This document shows positions 30,715 to 42,002 of a DNA stretch of 64,000 bases, one piece after another (the stretch's first letter is position 1; every line of letters begins with the position of its first letter). This DNA is from Tridacna crocea (Eukaryota; Mollusca; Bivalvia; Cardiida; Cardiidae): NCBI GenBank assembly GCA_943736015.1, contig OX031056.1, forward strand, positions 64,383,277-64,447,276. The letters are read 5' to 3'. Made by a program: the position numbers and the translations under genes. The notes below the pieces were generated by a model. It searched no databases and had not been told where the DNA came from. It was given only the letters and a program-made list of their open reading frames with translations.

Positions 30715-31529
30715 TGTGTCGTTACACGAGGCAATTTTAGTGCGGAAGGGTCCGTGTAGTATACTGTTTCTAAAATCTGCTTTGGGGCTTTAGGACCCGT
30801 GTATTATACCTCTCTTCAGAAAAAATGGTCCAGCCATGTTTGCTAGGAAGATTAGAAAATTTTTCATTCAAGACAAAACATAGGCCATTTTTGGTTCCCC
30901 CACAGAGTAAGTAATCAAAATCATTGTGTAAATGTCAAACTTTGGATTTATGAATTCTCAGTTTGTAATTCAAACTGGTTAGGTTAGAATTTAGTCATTT
31001 GTCACATTCGCATGGCAATTAGTCTAGAATAGAACATTTGCATAGTTCGTTAGAATCAATTTTTGGATTTGTTTCGCATGTAGTGTAGGTATGGATCATC
31101 TTGCATAAGTATGCAACCTGATCCCAGTCTACACAACTTGCTTTTTACTATATGTCTTTCAGGAATTTATTTTAGTATTCTTTTATATTGTGAATTCAGA
31201 AAATAGAATGGAATCTGTAGGAAAATATTAATAGAAAATATTAATAGAATTAGGAAAAGGTTTAATTTACCTTTTATTGTCATAAGTAACATTGAAGACA
31301 CATAGTATAGGCACATAGTAAATTTATAGACTGTGTTAGGCAGGTTTAAGGTAAAGGGAAAGCTGTACCTTATGGTCGCTGTTCCTTTTACCACAATATT
31401 TTTAAGTTTTAAGAAATTAAGCTACAAATGGGTTTTTTAATCTGTTTCAGCTTTCTACCTTCTCCAGAGGAAGTTTTGTAAATAGATCTACTTTTAATAA
31501 AAGATATAAAACAATACAGAAACATTACA
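30715..31529 (+). repeat. BEL/Pao 3' LTR
   Basis: 815 bp, starting TGTGTCGTTACACGAG and ending AACATTACA; AATAAA at 31496-31501. Followed by the CTGTG duplication. Confidence 0.95.
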
Positions 31530-31628
31530 CTGTGTAAATGTAAATTTTCTGTTTTCGAAGGATCATTCAACCCTATCATTCAGGTGGTTGTTAATCAAAA
31601 TAGATTTTGATAGATCCATAATTATGTT

Positions 31629-31917
31629 ATAAACGGCTTGATAATAATTTGGAACACAACACGCGAAAAGGGACAGTCGGACATTTGCTACAACGTGTTA
31701 ACTTGGATTAGCCTGAGCAGTTCGTACTGGCCTATCCTTATCGACACTCCATTTTTTCTGTAATTTTCTGTTTTGTGCAAATCTACTGAAGCACAAAATC
31801 TAATGTTTTCGTAAAGTGCCGTCTCGGATTACCTGCGCGGACTGCGCACGCTGCTCCGAGACGACACTTTACGCAAATGTCCGAACGTCCCTTTTCGCAT
31901 GTTGCAAGCCATTATAA
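31629..31917. mobile_element. MITE, GCAACACGCGAAAAGGG family, copy 1
   Basis: Inverted ends: AACACGCGAAAAGGGACAGTCGG left; CCGAACGTCCCTTTTCGCATGTTGCAAGCC complementary right. The centre carries AAGTGCCGTCTCGG and CCGAGACGACACTTTACGC as a second inverted pair. Two other copies lie at 40850-41104 and 49207-49484. Confidence 0.75.
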
Positions 31918-32327
31918 TGTATTACGGCCATGCATTAAACAACCATTTTACAAAGTATGGCTCCTTTAAATACTACAACGTGGAACTTTACTTCAGGAAT
32001 GCAGACAAGCAAACATCCATAGGATACTCAAAACATTGCATAGTTAGTTGCTTAAAAAAGGTATTTCTCCACATATTCATTCCTTAATTATACGCAGTTG
32101 ATTTTCTATTAGAGGTGAATATGAAAACAACCTTTTCTGTGTATAAATATAGATAAATTCTGAGACAGGTCCAATAGAATGAAAGAATTCTTTAGAATAT
32201 CAAAACGGCCTTCGAACAATACACAATCTTTAAAAAAAGCTGATTTAGTGGTAGTAGTCACAAAGTCAACACTAGCTTTAACGATGTCGAAATATCCTAA
32301 ATGTAGCCATATTTTCTTAGATGTATG

Positions 32328-32545
32328 AGATATGCTGTGTGGAAAGGGGGCTTAATGAATGCATTTGAAAAAAGTAACAACCTGCACACTCCATGCAGGC
32401 TGACATCGGTCGAAAATGTTTGCTATCGTCCAATTTTCTGCATGTCCAAGACCAGTCAAAAAGGATTTATGGATCAATACTGTTTTTATAAATTGCTTTG
32501 TATGATGTATTAAATCCCCTCCTGCCAGAGCATGACCCATATGTT
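32328..32545. mobile_element. MITE, GCTCTGTGAAAAGGGG family
   Basis: Left end GATATGCTGTGTGGAAAGGG and right end CAGAGCATGACC, with a central inverted pair near ACTCCATGCAGG. The best-preserved copy is 48708-48966; remnants at 21955, 34768-34920, 39125-39260 and 42880-42900. Confidence 0.6.
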
Positions 32546-32675
32546 CCAACACAGACGTCAAATGGCTCACACTTGGCTTGATTGACATTTATCATCTGAT
32601 GGTCTCAGTTTCTTGTCCAGTCTTACAAGTAACTGATTTCGCTTCTAGTACGGTGCCAAAAGGACTGAAAACTGA

Positions 32676-33487
32676 ATAAGAGGCCATGATGGCCCTGTAT
32701 TACTCCACTGGCTTTTTAACCCTTTGAAATGTTCATGACCATGAAAAAGAAGGCTTTTGAAAACAATGAACACTGTCAGGCAGTACAGGTAGGTTTGTTT
32801 ATGGACATGAAAGGTAAAAACTTTGGGGGAAAATCTGAATGACAGAAACCTTACTTGAAATTTAATATTCCACCGATATAAGCATAATCATTAGCATCGA
32901 AATGAATCACTCTCCCTCAAAACAGAATATTTTCTATCAAAATACTTAAATTAGAGGCACCATTCATGTATCGCTGCAGCTTGATAATCAAGGGAGCTAA
33001 ATATTAACAAACTTTACCTTTATAACAAGGGTTTCTTCCCTTGAATGCGTTAAAATTGACGTGACTACATGTTATGGAAGTCCATGTTAAAATAGTGATC
33101 CCTGGAATGGATCCAATTTTGACCCCACGCATAAATTATAAAGAAATTTGTTAAAGGTCCATTAGATAAAGCTACATGCCAAATTCAGTACCCCTTGGCC
33201 TCGTGGTTTCAGAGAAGAAATTCTTTAAAAATGTTTTTTTTTTTTTTTTAAGTTTTGTTGCCATGGCAACCAGAGCTTTTAAAGGAATCAAATTCTTTTA
33301 CGAATTCTGAAGAGGACCATGGCAAGATCATTTCTGCAAAGTTTCATCAAATTTGGAGGGGTAGTTTCAGAGAAGAAGATGTTTGAAATAAAAGTTAATG
33401 CACGCACAAACGCACAGACGGAAGCACGGACGCACAGAGGACACCGGGCCATGAAATAAGCCGGCTGACCTTAGGCCAGTGGAGCTA
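32676..33487 (+). mobile_element. Tandem-core element relative, copy 2 (divergent ends)
   Basis: Starts AATAAGAGGCCATGATGGCC, with CTCCACTGGC near the 5' end and its exact complement GCCAGTGGAG before CTAAAAG at the 3' end. The satellite part reads ACGCACAGACGGAAGCACGG. It has a short core, with no clear 160-bp repetition. TTGCCATGGCAACCAGAG near the end is shared with copies 1, 3 and 4. Confidence 0.72.
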
Positions 33488-33702
33488 AAAGCAACTAGTG
33501 ACTAGCGTTTTTATAGTTATCAGATAGGCACTTGGCTTCAACTGCACCAGTGATGGCATATTGCATGTCAGTTACCTCACTGGGAGGGTATTGTTTGCGA
33601 GAAACTTCCATACGATTTTTATTAGTATAAGTTGAGCTTATCCAAATTGGAAACATTTGTAGGCGACAAAATCGAATATGGGAAAAGGAGTAAATTTGTC
33701 AT

Positions 33703-33703
33703 A

Positions 33704-33755
<52 letters not shown>

Positions 33756-33757
33756 GG
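33703..33757 (+). repeat. (GA)n microsatellite
   Basis: A 55-bp tract of AG/GA with a single C and two G interruptions. Confidence 0.97.
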
Positions 33758-33977
33758 GAAAAGTTTCAGCATTGTCTCCTTCTCAAAAGGTTTTTAAAGA
33801 ATTCGGTGCGAGTGCTGGTGTAGCTCTCAGAAAGTAGAATCGAGAGACTGTTAGAATTCGCTGTAGAATACCGGTAAAATTATTTAAAGTGAACAAAAAA
33901 AAAACATGAGCCGCGCTCTGACACAAGGGGACTATGCAAGTCATTCCATGATTATGAATACATGAAATACATTTTGT

Positions 33978-34207
33978 TTAACCCTTTACTCCATAGATAC
34001 TAATTTTGACGTATCAACAGAAGACACTTTTTGAAAACATTGTGGGAAAAGGAGAAATTGCTCATAACGAGCAATTTCTCCTTTTCCCACAATGTTTTCC
34101 ACTCAATCAGATATTTGTATCATCATTTGTTCATATCTTTGACATCATATCTTTATTTGCTGCTGAAATAGAAGAGCCTCAAATTGGTACATCAGGTAAA
34201 GGGTTAA
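33978..34207. mobile_element. TTAA-hairpin MITE, well-preserved copy
   Basis: TTAA-CCCTTTAC at the left and GTAAAGGG-TTAA at the right (33978-33989, 34196-34207). The centre is a long hairpin: AACATTGTGGGAAAAGGAGA on the left and TCTCCTTTTCCCACAATGTT on the right, with a short loop around 34067. TTAA duplications and a CCCTTT start are what piggyBac-type elements leave, so I read this as a non-autonomous piggyBac-like MITE. No autonomous partner is in the window. Confidence 0.82.
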
Positions 34208-34339
34208 TAACCAACTGGATTATAAAAAACTATGTCCTCGGACATACCCCTAATTCACCAATACCAAACGTTTTGGATCCTGCTGAGTCTGCACAGGCTG
34301 ATCTCAGTCTATACATTTTGTAGAAGCATTATTTACTCT

Positions 34340-34530
34340 TAGCCACATAACTCGGAGTTTTGACAATCCCTAGATAAAAATGTTTACGAAAACATTGTGC
34401 GAAAAGGTGAAAATGCTGATACTTAGCACTTTCTCCTTTTCCTACAATGTTTTCTGCTTAAAGTCCACTTTCGATTTTTCGCAAGTATTTTGAACTTGGG
34501 CAAATCTAAAATTTTATAATTTCGTCTAGA
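34340..34530. mobile_element. TTAA-hairpin MITE, decayed copy
   Basis: Central hairpin AACATTGTGCGAAAAGGTGA / TTTCTCCTTTTCCTACAATG at 34397-34451; the ends are weathered. It ends about 50 bp from the host exon 34583-34726. Confidence 0.65.
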
Positions 34531-34582
34531 GTAAGGCCTTTTTTTAAGGGCATTCTTCCATATCCTTATCTATGTTACCTAC

Positions 34583-34726
34583 CTCGAGGGGCCATTCTGG
34601 AGAAGCCAAAAGGACCAGCACGACCAAATATTTCATGTAGAATGATTCCGAATGAGTACACGTCTCCTTTAGCGGACCATGACGGCATAGAAGTGCGGAG
34701 AAGTTCCGGGGCTCTCCAAAATAAAT
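34583..34726 (-). CDS. Receptor guanylate cyclase, kinase-homology domain, fourth visible exon (APE and helix F)
   Basis: A 144-nt exon, phase 1 at both ends, with an acceptor ending TTATGCAG and donor GTAGGT from 34582. It encodes [12 protein letters not shown], then [18 protein letters not shown] and [17 protein letters not shown] and the DVYSFG helix F are standard protein-kinase C-lobe landmarks, and the sequence is typical of membrane guanylate cyclases. The open frame usually found at this place (34544-34780) is in another frame and is a shadow. The next exon in the gene lies 25.5 kb away at 8894-9071; the long intron between them holds the BEL/Pao element, the TRIM, a mariner and most of the composite repeats. 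Confidence 0.93.
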
Positions 34727-35041
34727 CTGCATAAGAAATATTATAAATACATGTCCTAGATAATTAATGAGGCATGCCATGTGAAAAGGAGGCTGATTTC
34801 ATCTACAATATTAAACAACTTACGGCTATCCGTTGCTAGTTTAGAAGATACTAAAAGTTACAAATAATCCCGGAGATGCATCAAGCCTCCTTATTCCAAG
34901 GCATGATTCACATGTATTATTAACCGATCATTTACCCGAATAACTAAAACGAAATTTTGAATCCGATTGTGAAAATTGTAGTATTGTTATTTCAAAGGTA
35001 CGTTTTGGGGAATAATATCTCCGTATTGGTCAGTGTAATTC

Positions 35042-35078
35042 CAAGATCAGACTGCACGTTTTGTGCAGTCTGATCTTG
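35042..35078. repeat. CAAGATCAGACTGCAC hairpin
   Basis: 16-bp perfect arms (35042-35057 and 35063-35078) with a 5-nt loop; same family as 3639-3670. Confidence 0.9.
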
Positions 35079-35252
35079 ATCTACGCTGTCTGCAAAAGAT
35101 CCTTCAGTCGCGCTTGCCCCGCCGACCGTAGACGTGTTTTCTCCTTCAGCCATAACGTTTTAGTCTTTTGTTTCGCATATAAACTTATGCGACTTGGGTA
35201 AGTTAGCCCTAATCCTGCTAAATAAGTGAAGTGAAACGTTTAAGCCGATAGT

Positions 35253-35480
35253 TTAACCCTTTACTCCATAGATACTCATTTCTATGCATTGCTTGTAGGA
35301 GCCTTTGGAAAACATTGTGGCAAAAGGTGAAATTGCTCGTGACGAGCAATTTCACCTTTTGCCACAATGTTTCTATGCTATCAAAAGGTGTCATATACAC
35401 ATAAGAAACAGCTTCATCCTTGCTGTTATTTAGGGTCAGTTAGAGATACCATAGATATGCCTTATGGGGTAAAGGGTTAA
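35253..35480. mobile_element. TTAA-hairpin MITE, GACGAGCAATTTC subfamily copy 1
   Basis: TTAACCCTTTACTCC to GGGGTAAAGGGTTAA. The hairpin is ACATTGTGGCAAAAGGTGAA / TTCACCTTTTGCCACAATGT. It is nearly identical, in inverted orientation, to 48970-49198, so this subfamily was mobile recently. Confidence 0.85.
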
Positions 35481-35875
35481 CACAATTTGCCATTTTAAAG
35501 GTATCTTTTGGGGAAAAATATGTCCTTATCGGGCAGTGCAGATCAAAGATCACACTGCACTTTTGTGCAATCTAATTTGATCTACACTGTCCGGTAAAAG
35601 CCTGTGAGTTGCACTTAGTAAGTCACAATTTAATATTGTCTGCTATAGGGTTGTCCAAGGAGGAAATATGCAAATTTATTGTGAAAAGGATATTTTCAGC
35701 GAGAAAAGAAGAATGTCAGATGTTGCAACAATAATGTCGCTTGACAGAAACAACTGACATTTCCAATAATCTTGCATTAACTGCGGAGAAAACATTAAGA
35801 TAAAGGAGCGTGTTGCCTATACAAAAATCATTCCTTTTCCACTTAAACTTCCCAATACACTAACTCATGGGAATA

Positions 35876-36408
35876 GTCGACCTTCAGATTTTGGGGGGAA
35901 AATTTTTACAAAAATACAAAAAAAAACCCACTTATTTTTGTACTCCCAACCTTTTCATTTTCATTTATAAAACCCAAGGAGTCGAAAACCATCCGACAAC
36001 TAGAGAAATTAGAGATTTACAAAGGCCCAGGTCGATACCGGCGGGAAACACAGCCTACTCTTACATGAGCAACTCGTTCATTTACATAACGAAAATAAAC
36101 AGGCGAAGCTTCAAACATAGAAGACATTATTGAAAATAATAACATGCGTGTTATGTTATGGAATTCAAGCGTCATTAGTCACGTGCCAGTAACTTGACAT
36201 TCCCACGATTTTTTTTTTTTATTTCTGGCACGAAATCTAAAAACACCTTAAGATGCTACGTAGCCTTTTAGAGGATATCATAAAAAAAAAAAATGTTGTA
36301 GTTTTATGATTATCAATTATTGATAATTCGTATCCCTTTTTTTAAATAAATTTCAGTGATATAGATATTTCTTAACTTGTGAGATGTGAAAAATCTAAAT
36401 ACCTACCT
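35876..36408. mobile_element. TTAA-flanked MITE (AGGTGGCCC family), copy 3
   Basis: Collinear with copies 1 and 2 (CATTAGTCACGTGCCAG at 36173). The left terminus has decayed to GTCGACCTTCAGA; the right TTAA is at 36409-36412. Confidence 0.72.
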
Positions 36409-36577
36409 TTAACTCTGATACCCTGAAGAAAAACAATACCTGCTTCATGAAAATATAATTTTCAAATATCACCGATATCGAGATAAATCAATCAATTACA
36501 AGAAAATATTGATGCTGAACATCAATGGCGCCGCAAACCACTTATTTCTGTAACGGGGCACAATACATTGGACTGCG

Positions 36578-36837
36578 TTAAACCGTTTATGAAAATTACG
36601 TGATCGTTCAACTCATTATTATCAAACGACAAAATTTTAGGACTGTCCAAAGCGAAAGCATTTGCAGACGACAAAATAAAAGTGACTGAAAAACTGAAAT
36701 TTGTCTTGTGAAGGGTAGAAAACATTGTGGGAAAAGGAGAAAATGCTGTTACCAGCATTTTCTCCTTTTTCCACAATGTTTTCTAAAGCTTCCTTCTCAG
36801 AAGCGTCAAAAGTAGGGATTGTGTGGTAATGGGTTAA
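36578..36837. mobile_element. TTAA-hairpin MITE
   Basis: TTAA at both ends (36578-36581, 36834-36837), right end GTGTGGTAATGGGTTAA. Hairpin core 36722-36784, AACATTGTGGGAAAAGGAGA with its complement. It contains the TTTGCAGACGACAAAAT segment typical of the longer subfamily seen inside repeat S. Confidence 0.8.
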
Positions 36838-37820
36838 CAGGCTCAGTAGGAATCATATTGTTGATCACCTGACTCATTTTGTCACGTTTAACATCCAGTA
36901 TAGTATATATGTGGAGAAAATCGTCGCCCTTGTAAGATTTTGTCTACACAAACGGACATTTGTCGGCAATGAATGAACAGTCATGCGAGTTTTAAGATTT
37001 GTTGAACAATAGGGTCAAAATATTTCGTCATGTATCATAAATGGCTATATTTTCTTTCCAATTATAACTATCAAACTGTTTGTGAAATAGAAAATATACT
37101 TTTTAATGTCATACAAACACAGTATTGCCCAAACAAAACTTAGGTTCGGTAAGGTTAGGGAAGGTTCGGTAAGGTTCTGTGTTTAGGGGGACCGATCTGT
37201 CACCCGCTCAAACATTGACCTAGTTACAGTTAGCTGGTCTTAAAAACACGATCGCGATAGGAAAACAATATTTCTACAATCCATACAACACTAGAACAAA
37301 AATATAACGGGGGTCACAAGTACCACATAGGGTACTCTAGGGTCAAAGAGCTTGAAAATATCTCTTAATCTTTTTCCAGGGTAAGATATTTAAAATGGCG
37401 GCTTCGAACATTTTTGACGGATAATTTTTTATCACGTGACTTATTTTTATTATTTTTCGAAAGGAAAATGTTGATATGTCTACAATCAGGGTTTTTTATC
37501 CTTCTAACGATGAAAGTACAATATTATTATAGATCTATATTTAAAAAATCCCACAAATAAATAAAAAAGTTAATATGGACCCCGATCTGATAATCAAAGT
37601 ACAGTAGATATAGATGGATGTTTAAACAAAGCGTGGAACCAGTTCAATATGGTTGCCTCCATAGGCACTTTACAAAACCGAATAAAAATATAGTGCCGCC
37701 GCCTCAGGCGTTGCCACAATGAAAGCAAGCGATAAAGCAATCTAGCCATCCCTCTTTCCATCAAACAACCAACCAATCAACCAATCAATCAATCACGGAC
37801 CATTTATCATAATGCCTTAC
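36838..37820. other. Intron, no recognisable element
   Basis: Host intron between exons 34583-34726 and 37821-37983. A short GGTTCGGTAAGGTTAGG tandem (37142-37178) and a GATT-type degenerate tract (37755-37797) are the only structure seen. Confidence 0.5.
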
Positions 37821-37983
37821 TTCTATAAAAGGCATGTTCATCTTCTATCTTGTAAGTAGCTGCACGCACTTCAAGTAGACCAAAATCTGTTATCTGTAGT
37901 GACCAACGGCTATTTACGACACAGTTGGAACTTTTCAGGTTGCCATGGTATCCAAGTTCGCTGTCGTGTAGGAATATCATCCC
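37821..37983 (-). CDS. Receptor guanylate cyclase, kinase-homology domain, third visible exon (HGNLKSSN and DFG)
   Basis: A 163-nt exon, phase 0 in and phase 1 out, with acceptor AG at 37984-37985 and donor GTAAGG from 37820. It starts [20 protein letters not shown] and continues to [18 protein letters not shown]. The catalytic loop reads HGNLKSSN where active kinases have HRDLKxxN, so the catalytic Asp is absent. That change is diagnostic of receptor guanylate cyclase pseudokinase domains. The DFG motif is kept. The last codon is split with the next exon to give Asn in [13 protein letters not shown]. The domain binds ATP allosterically in known members; this is family knowledge, not shown here. 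Confidence 0.93.
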
Positions 37984-38287
37984 CTAGTAAGGAAAGTAAT
38001 GACATAAAAAAGAAAAGGACGTAAATCTAGCTCATCCTGTAACAGAACTTGCACTAATAATGTAATTAGTGACAACGATATTATCATATCTTACTGTGTA
38101 CTTGTATTTATTTGCTGTTTTTGATAAAGAACCTGATAACATGAACAGTATTTTTGTTTGCTCATCCTGTTTTAGTATTCGCTGTACCAATTTACGCTGT
38201 TTCATATTTTAACATCAGCAAAGTAGAGGCTACTTTTACACACAGAGGAAGAGGTGGACGTACAGGACCCAAGAAAACAGTAACTTT

Positions 38288-38889
38288 AACAAGAGGGCCA
38301 AGATGGCCCTGGATCGCTCATCTGAATTTTTGTGAAGACCATAGCCAATCTTTCGGAGGTATTGAAACTTTGGAAACAAATTCATTATTTTGCCAAGCAA
38401 TTCTAAGAAAGGACACTTGTAAAAGTCATTTCAAAATCTGTCACTACCTCTACAATCATCCCGACAGCAATGTCCCATCAGTGCAAATAGCCACCACTAC
38501 CAGAGTCATCTTTCTTGACAGATCACAATTTTACAATTTTTGGAAAGATTCACCCAAGGAAAATTCATGTGAAGTTATTTCAAAATCTGACCTGCCGTTT
38601 CAGAGAAAAAGAATGACTAGCGGTTACAGAGGAGAATAATTTTAAAGAATTTCATAAAATAGTCCATTTCGGTTGCTATGGAAACCAGAGTTTTTGGTGG
38701 AATCAAATTCTGTAACATTTTTTAAAGAGGACAACCCAAGGAACATTCCAGCCAAGTTTGCGCCAAATTGGCCCAACGGTTTAGGAGGAGAAGATGTTTA
38801 AATAAATTTTTGACCACGGACGACGCACGACGCACACAGAGTGATCCTAAAAGCTCTCCTTGAGCACGTTGTGGCCAGGTGAGCTAAAA
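38288..38889 (+). mobile_element. Tandem-core element, copy 3 (short)
   Basis: Starts AACAAGAGGGCCAAGATGGC and ends GAGCACGTTGTGGCCAGG then TGAGCTAAAAA. It holds only about two to three core units and is closest to copy 1. The 161-codon plus frame crossing its left border is chance. Confidence 0.75.
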
Positions 38890-39124
38890 ATGAGGCAAGC
38901 CTAGCATCAAGGTTCAATACCAAGATCGGATGAAGAATCGTCTTAAAAAATGGAACGAAAAACGAATTTCAAAATGATTTTTTTCCATCGAGGGCTTAGC
39001 GCAAAACTATTGTTAGTGTCTATTAATTAACAGGTATTTACAATAGTTTTGCACTAACCTTTCGACATGTTAACTATATCTTGTAAGGAGTCCCTCAAGA
39101 CTTTTCATTTCATTTGTTAACATA

Positions 39125-39790
39125 AAAATCCACGCTCTATGAAAAGGGGATTAATGTTTCCGCCTGAGCACTTTCTGCAGACTGACCTGTGCCAAGACTT
39201 TTTGCTATTAGTAATTGTTGTGCATGTCAAAGGACCTGTGTACCTGATGATTCGGCCGATTGTTTTAGTCCTTATGCTTCTAAGCGCGTTTAACTGATCT
39301 TTTGCGGACAGTGTAGATGAAGATCAGACTGCAACGAACGTTCAGCCTGATCTTGGATCTAAAGTGTCAGTTATGGAGATATTGTAAACCAAAACATAGC
39401 ATTGAAATTGCAATATTTGGATTTTTCCATCGATTTAAAAGAAATTATTTTAGTTATTTAGCAGGACAAGGGTTTGAATCGATATTATTATGCATCACGG
39501 AGAATGCATTAAAAGTCATTAGCTAAGAGCAGTGATAAATTGTATAGCGGTGAATAAATGTGATTGCAGACAGTCGTTGGATAGATTCCTTTTATCATGT
39601 GTTCGTTAATCGTTTAAGGAAAAAAAAAATCTAGGATTATGTAACTCTTCAAAAGCGTTCACAGACCAAAGGCCAGGATGAAATACAGTAGTATTACAAT
39701 TTTTCAGTGTCCTAGTAGAATACATGGTTTAGGCGGCACAGATCAAAATCAGATCGTGTAGTCCGATCTAAGATTTATACCGTCCACTTA
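39125..39790. repeat. Cluster of MITE remnants
   Basis: A GCTCTATGAAAAGGGGATTA remnant at 39131 and two AGATCAGACTGCA/TCTTGGATC-type hairpin relics at 39318-39362 and 39740-39785. A small palindrome GCAAAACTATTG / CAATAGTTTTGC lies just to the left at 39001-39053. Confidence 0.5.
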
Positions 39791-40849
39791 ATCAACAGTT
39801 CAGAAACGAATCTTTCTCGGTTTCAACTGTTTTTATTTTTTTCGGGTGTATATATTTGACATAAACAAGTCACATAACCCTTGAAACAATAAGCCAGGAT
39901 TTTGTTTTCTTTTACGTGTTATGCTGATCCTGCTAAATGCTGACCACAAAAGCTAACAAAAACTGTTCCTGAGAAGCATACGTTCCCTGAAGTATAATAT
40001 ATAGAGGATATTTGTTCTTTTCGGTGATAGATCGAAATTTATTTCATCGAGTGGACACCATCGGTAATATATTCACGCGTGGCGCAGCTACGAGTGAAAA
40101 TATTATCGATGTTGTTCACGAGATGAAATAAATTTCGATCTTTCACCGAAAAACAACAACAACAAATATTCTATTTATGTCATGCTTTTTACCTTTTCTG
40201 GGAGGGGTTTTATCAAAATCCAGTACAGTTCTTTTCCGTTATTCCCCGTGACGTACCCTTCCCTACGGAATCCTGTTTCCGCCATCCACTTTTCGACCTA
40301 CGAGGAACTCGAAAAGTAGAAATTAGGCGCACTAACTTCCACTTTTCTAGCAAAAAAGTTACCTCGAAAAGTCGAAAAGTTGAAGTTTTTTGACCTGACA
40401 ATTGTCATAAAACTTTCCACTTTTCGACTTCACGTTTGTTTAGAAAAGTAGAAATTAGGAAGCACTAACTTCCACTTTCCGCCTTAAAATGCTAGGTCGA
40501 AAAGTAGAAAAGTTGAAGTTTTTCACATGACAATTGTCAATAAAACTTCCACTTTTCGACCTAGAAAAGACAAAGTCGAAAAGTCGAAAAGTGGAAGTTA
40601 GCCGATTAAAACTTCCACTTCTCTAGTTAGGACTAATTTTTCGCAGGATTAATTGGTCGCGTTATTATTTTAAATTACACCGGACAAAGGAAGATGGCGG
40701 GAGCGAATGGTAGAGATTAAATGTACACCGAATAAGTCTTATGTCAGCCATGATACGGCAACTCCCTTTTCATGTTAAACCCGCCCTTATCCCATTGCTA
40801 CGTCCTTCAGGCTTTAACGGTACACATTATTAGATGTAATATTGAAATC

Positions 40850-41104
40850 ATGTGGCCTGCAACACGCGAAAAGGGGCATACGGACATTTGCGTGAAGTAT
40901 CGCTTCGTATCAGCCCTCACAGTTCGACACTTTCCGTTTTATGTAATTTTCAATTTAGCGCAAGTCTACTGTGGCACAAAATCTAATGTGGTCTTAAAGT
41001 GCCGTGTCGGATCAGCCTGTACGATCTGCGCAGGCTGATCCGAGACGACACATTATGGAAATGTCGGAATGCCCTTTTTCGCATATTGCAAGCCATATAT
41101 AGTT
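40850..41104. mobile_element. MITE, GCAACACGCGAAAAGGG family, copy 2
   Basis: Ends GCAACACGCGAAAAGGGGCA and GCCCTTTTTCGCATATTGC. The centre AGTGCCGTGTCGGATCAGCC is paired with GGCTGATCCGAGACGACAC. Nested in the spacer of the foldback element. Confidence 0.78.
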
Positions 41105-41239
41105 GATACTTTGGACACTGATTAGTCCCTGAAGATTGAGTTGCGATCTCAAAATGTGGCTTGATCGCCGCTGATCGCAAGTAATCGGCGTTTGAACACA
41201 CCTTGGTCTTCTGTAGTCGCACAAGGTCGAGGGAAAGTA

Positions 41240-41260
41240 TTCCCCCCCCCCAAAAAAAAA
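41240..41260 (+). repeat. Poly-C/poly-A homopolymer junction
   Basis: About ten C followed by nine A. Similar C-runs occur at 61533-61545 and G-runs at 51781-51791. Length here may be inaccurate in any assembly. Confidence 0.9.
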
Positions 41261-41772
41261 GATCGAAACTAGGTTTTTGACATGTCAAAAAACTAAGCTG
41301 CGACTTGTGCGATCTGGAAAATCGCAGATAGATTGCCGAAAGATCATCCGTTAAACCATTTTTTAAGGGATCTTATCCAACTCGGATTTACGTTGAGAAA
41401 ACCTGCTATAGGCGAAAAGTTTCAACATGGCGCAATTCCTGCAGTCTGACCAGATCGAGATGGTCCCTTTTCATGTGACGGGTTGCATATCATGAAATGA
41501 CACTACTAGACATTACTCAACCGAAATACCATCGCGGCAGATTCGGGGAGGTCATATTGATGTTAATGTAACAATGGGGAAAATATCGAGTTCCGAGGAC
41601 AGAAATCCGTAATCGAATTCGGAGGATATAAATCCATAATCGACTCCGATCAGCATCATAGATAGGCCTACATCGACATTTTTATTAACCTTGCAAAGAT
41701 TATGAAGGATCCCAGTGCCCACGCCTAGCCAGTGTTCGAACCAGCGACCGAGATGTTGACAAGTCACACATT

Positions 41773-42002
41773 TTAACCCATTACCACACGATTCCTGTTT
41801 TTGACACCTTTGCAAAATATTATTTAGGAAAACATTGTTAGAAAAGGAGAAATAACTTTTTACAAACTATTTCTCTCACAATGTTGTCTACTCTATATTA
41901 CACTTAGATTTCAATGCACACTTTGAAATGTCGTCTTCAGTTTCTTTAAATTTGGACAGTCTTTTATTTTTTGTCATCTCGTAGTGGGTTAAACGTGGTT
42001 TG
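41773..42002. mobile_element. TTAA-hairpin MITE inside foldback spacer
   Basis: TTAACCCATTACCAC to GTAGTGGGTTAA. The hairpin GAAAACATTGTTAGAAAAGG is partly lost on its right side. Confidence 0.72.

Larger units (their letters stand above)
23723..31529 (+). mobile_element. Complete BEL/Pao LTR retrotransposon
   Basis: Target duplication CTGTG at 23718-23722 and 31530-31534. LTRs of 817 and 815 bp begin TGTGTCGTTACA and end AACATTACA. One uninterrupted Gag-Pol frame fills the interior (24567-30365). A purine-rich GACGGGGAA precedes the 3' LTR. About four substitutions and two 1-bp indels separate the LTRs, so insertion is recent. No envelope-like frame lies in the 349 bp between pol and the 3' LTR. 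Transcription is opposite to the host guanylate cyclase gene. Confidence 0.96.

Noticed and set aside
34544..34780. 78-codon minus frame over the fourth exon
   Set aside because: Wrong frame; the kinase motifs WRAPELL and DVYSFG are in another frame and end at a consensus donor.
38154..38639. 161-codon plus frame
   Set aside because: It crosses the border of a tandem-core element and is made of its core units; no domain.
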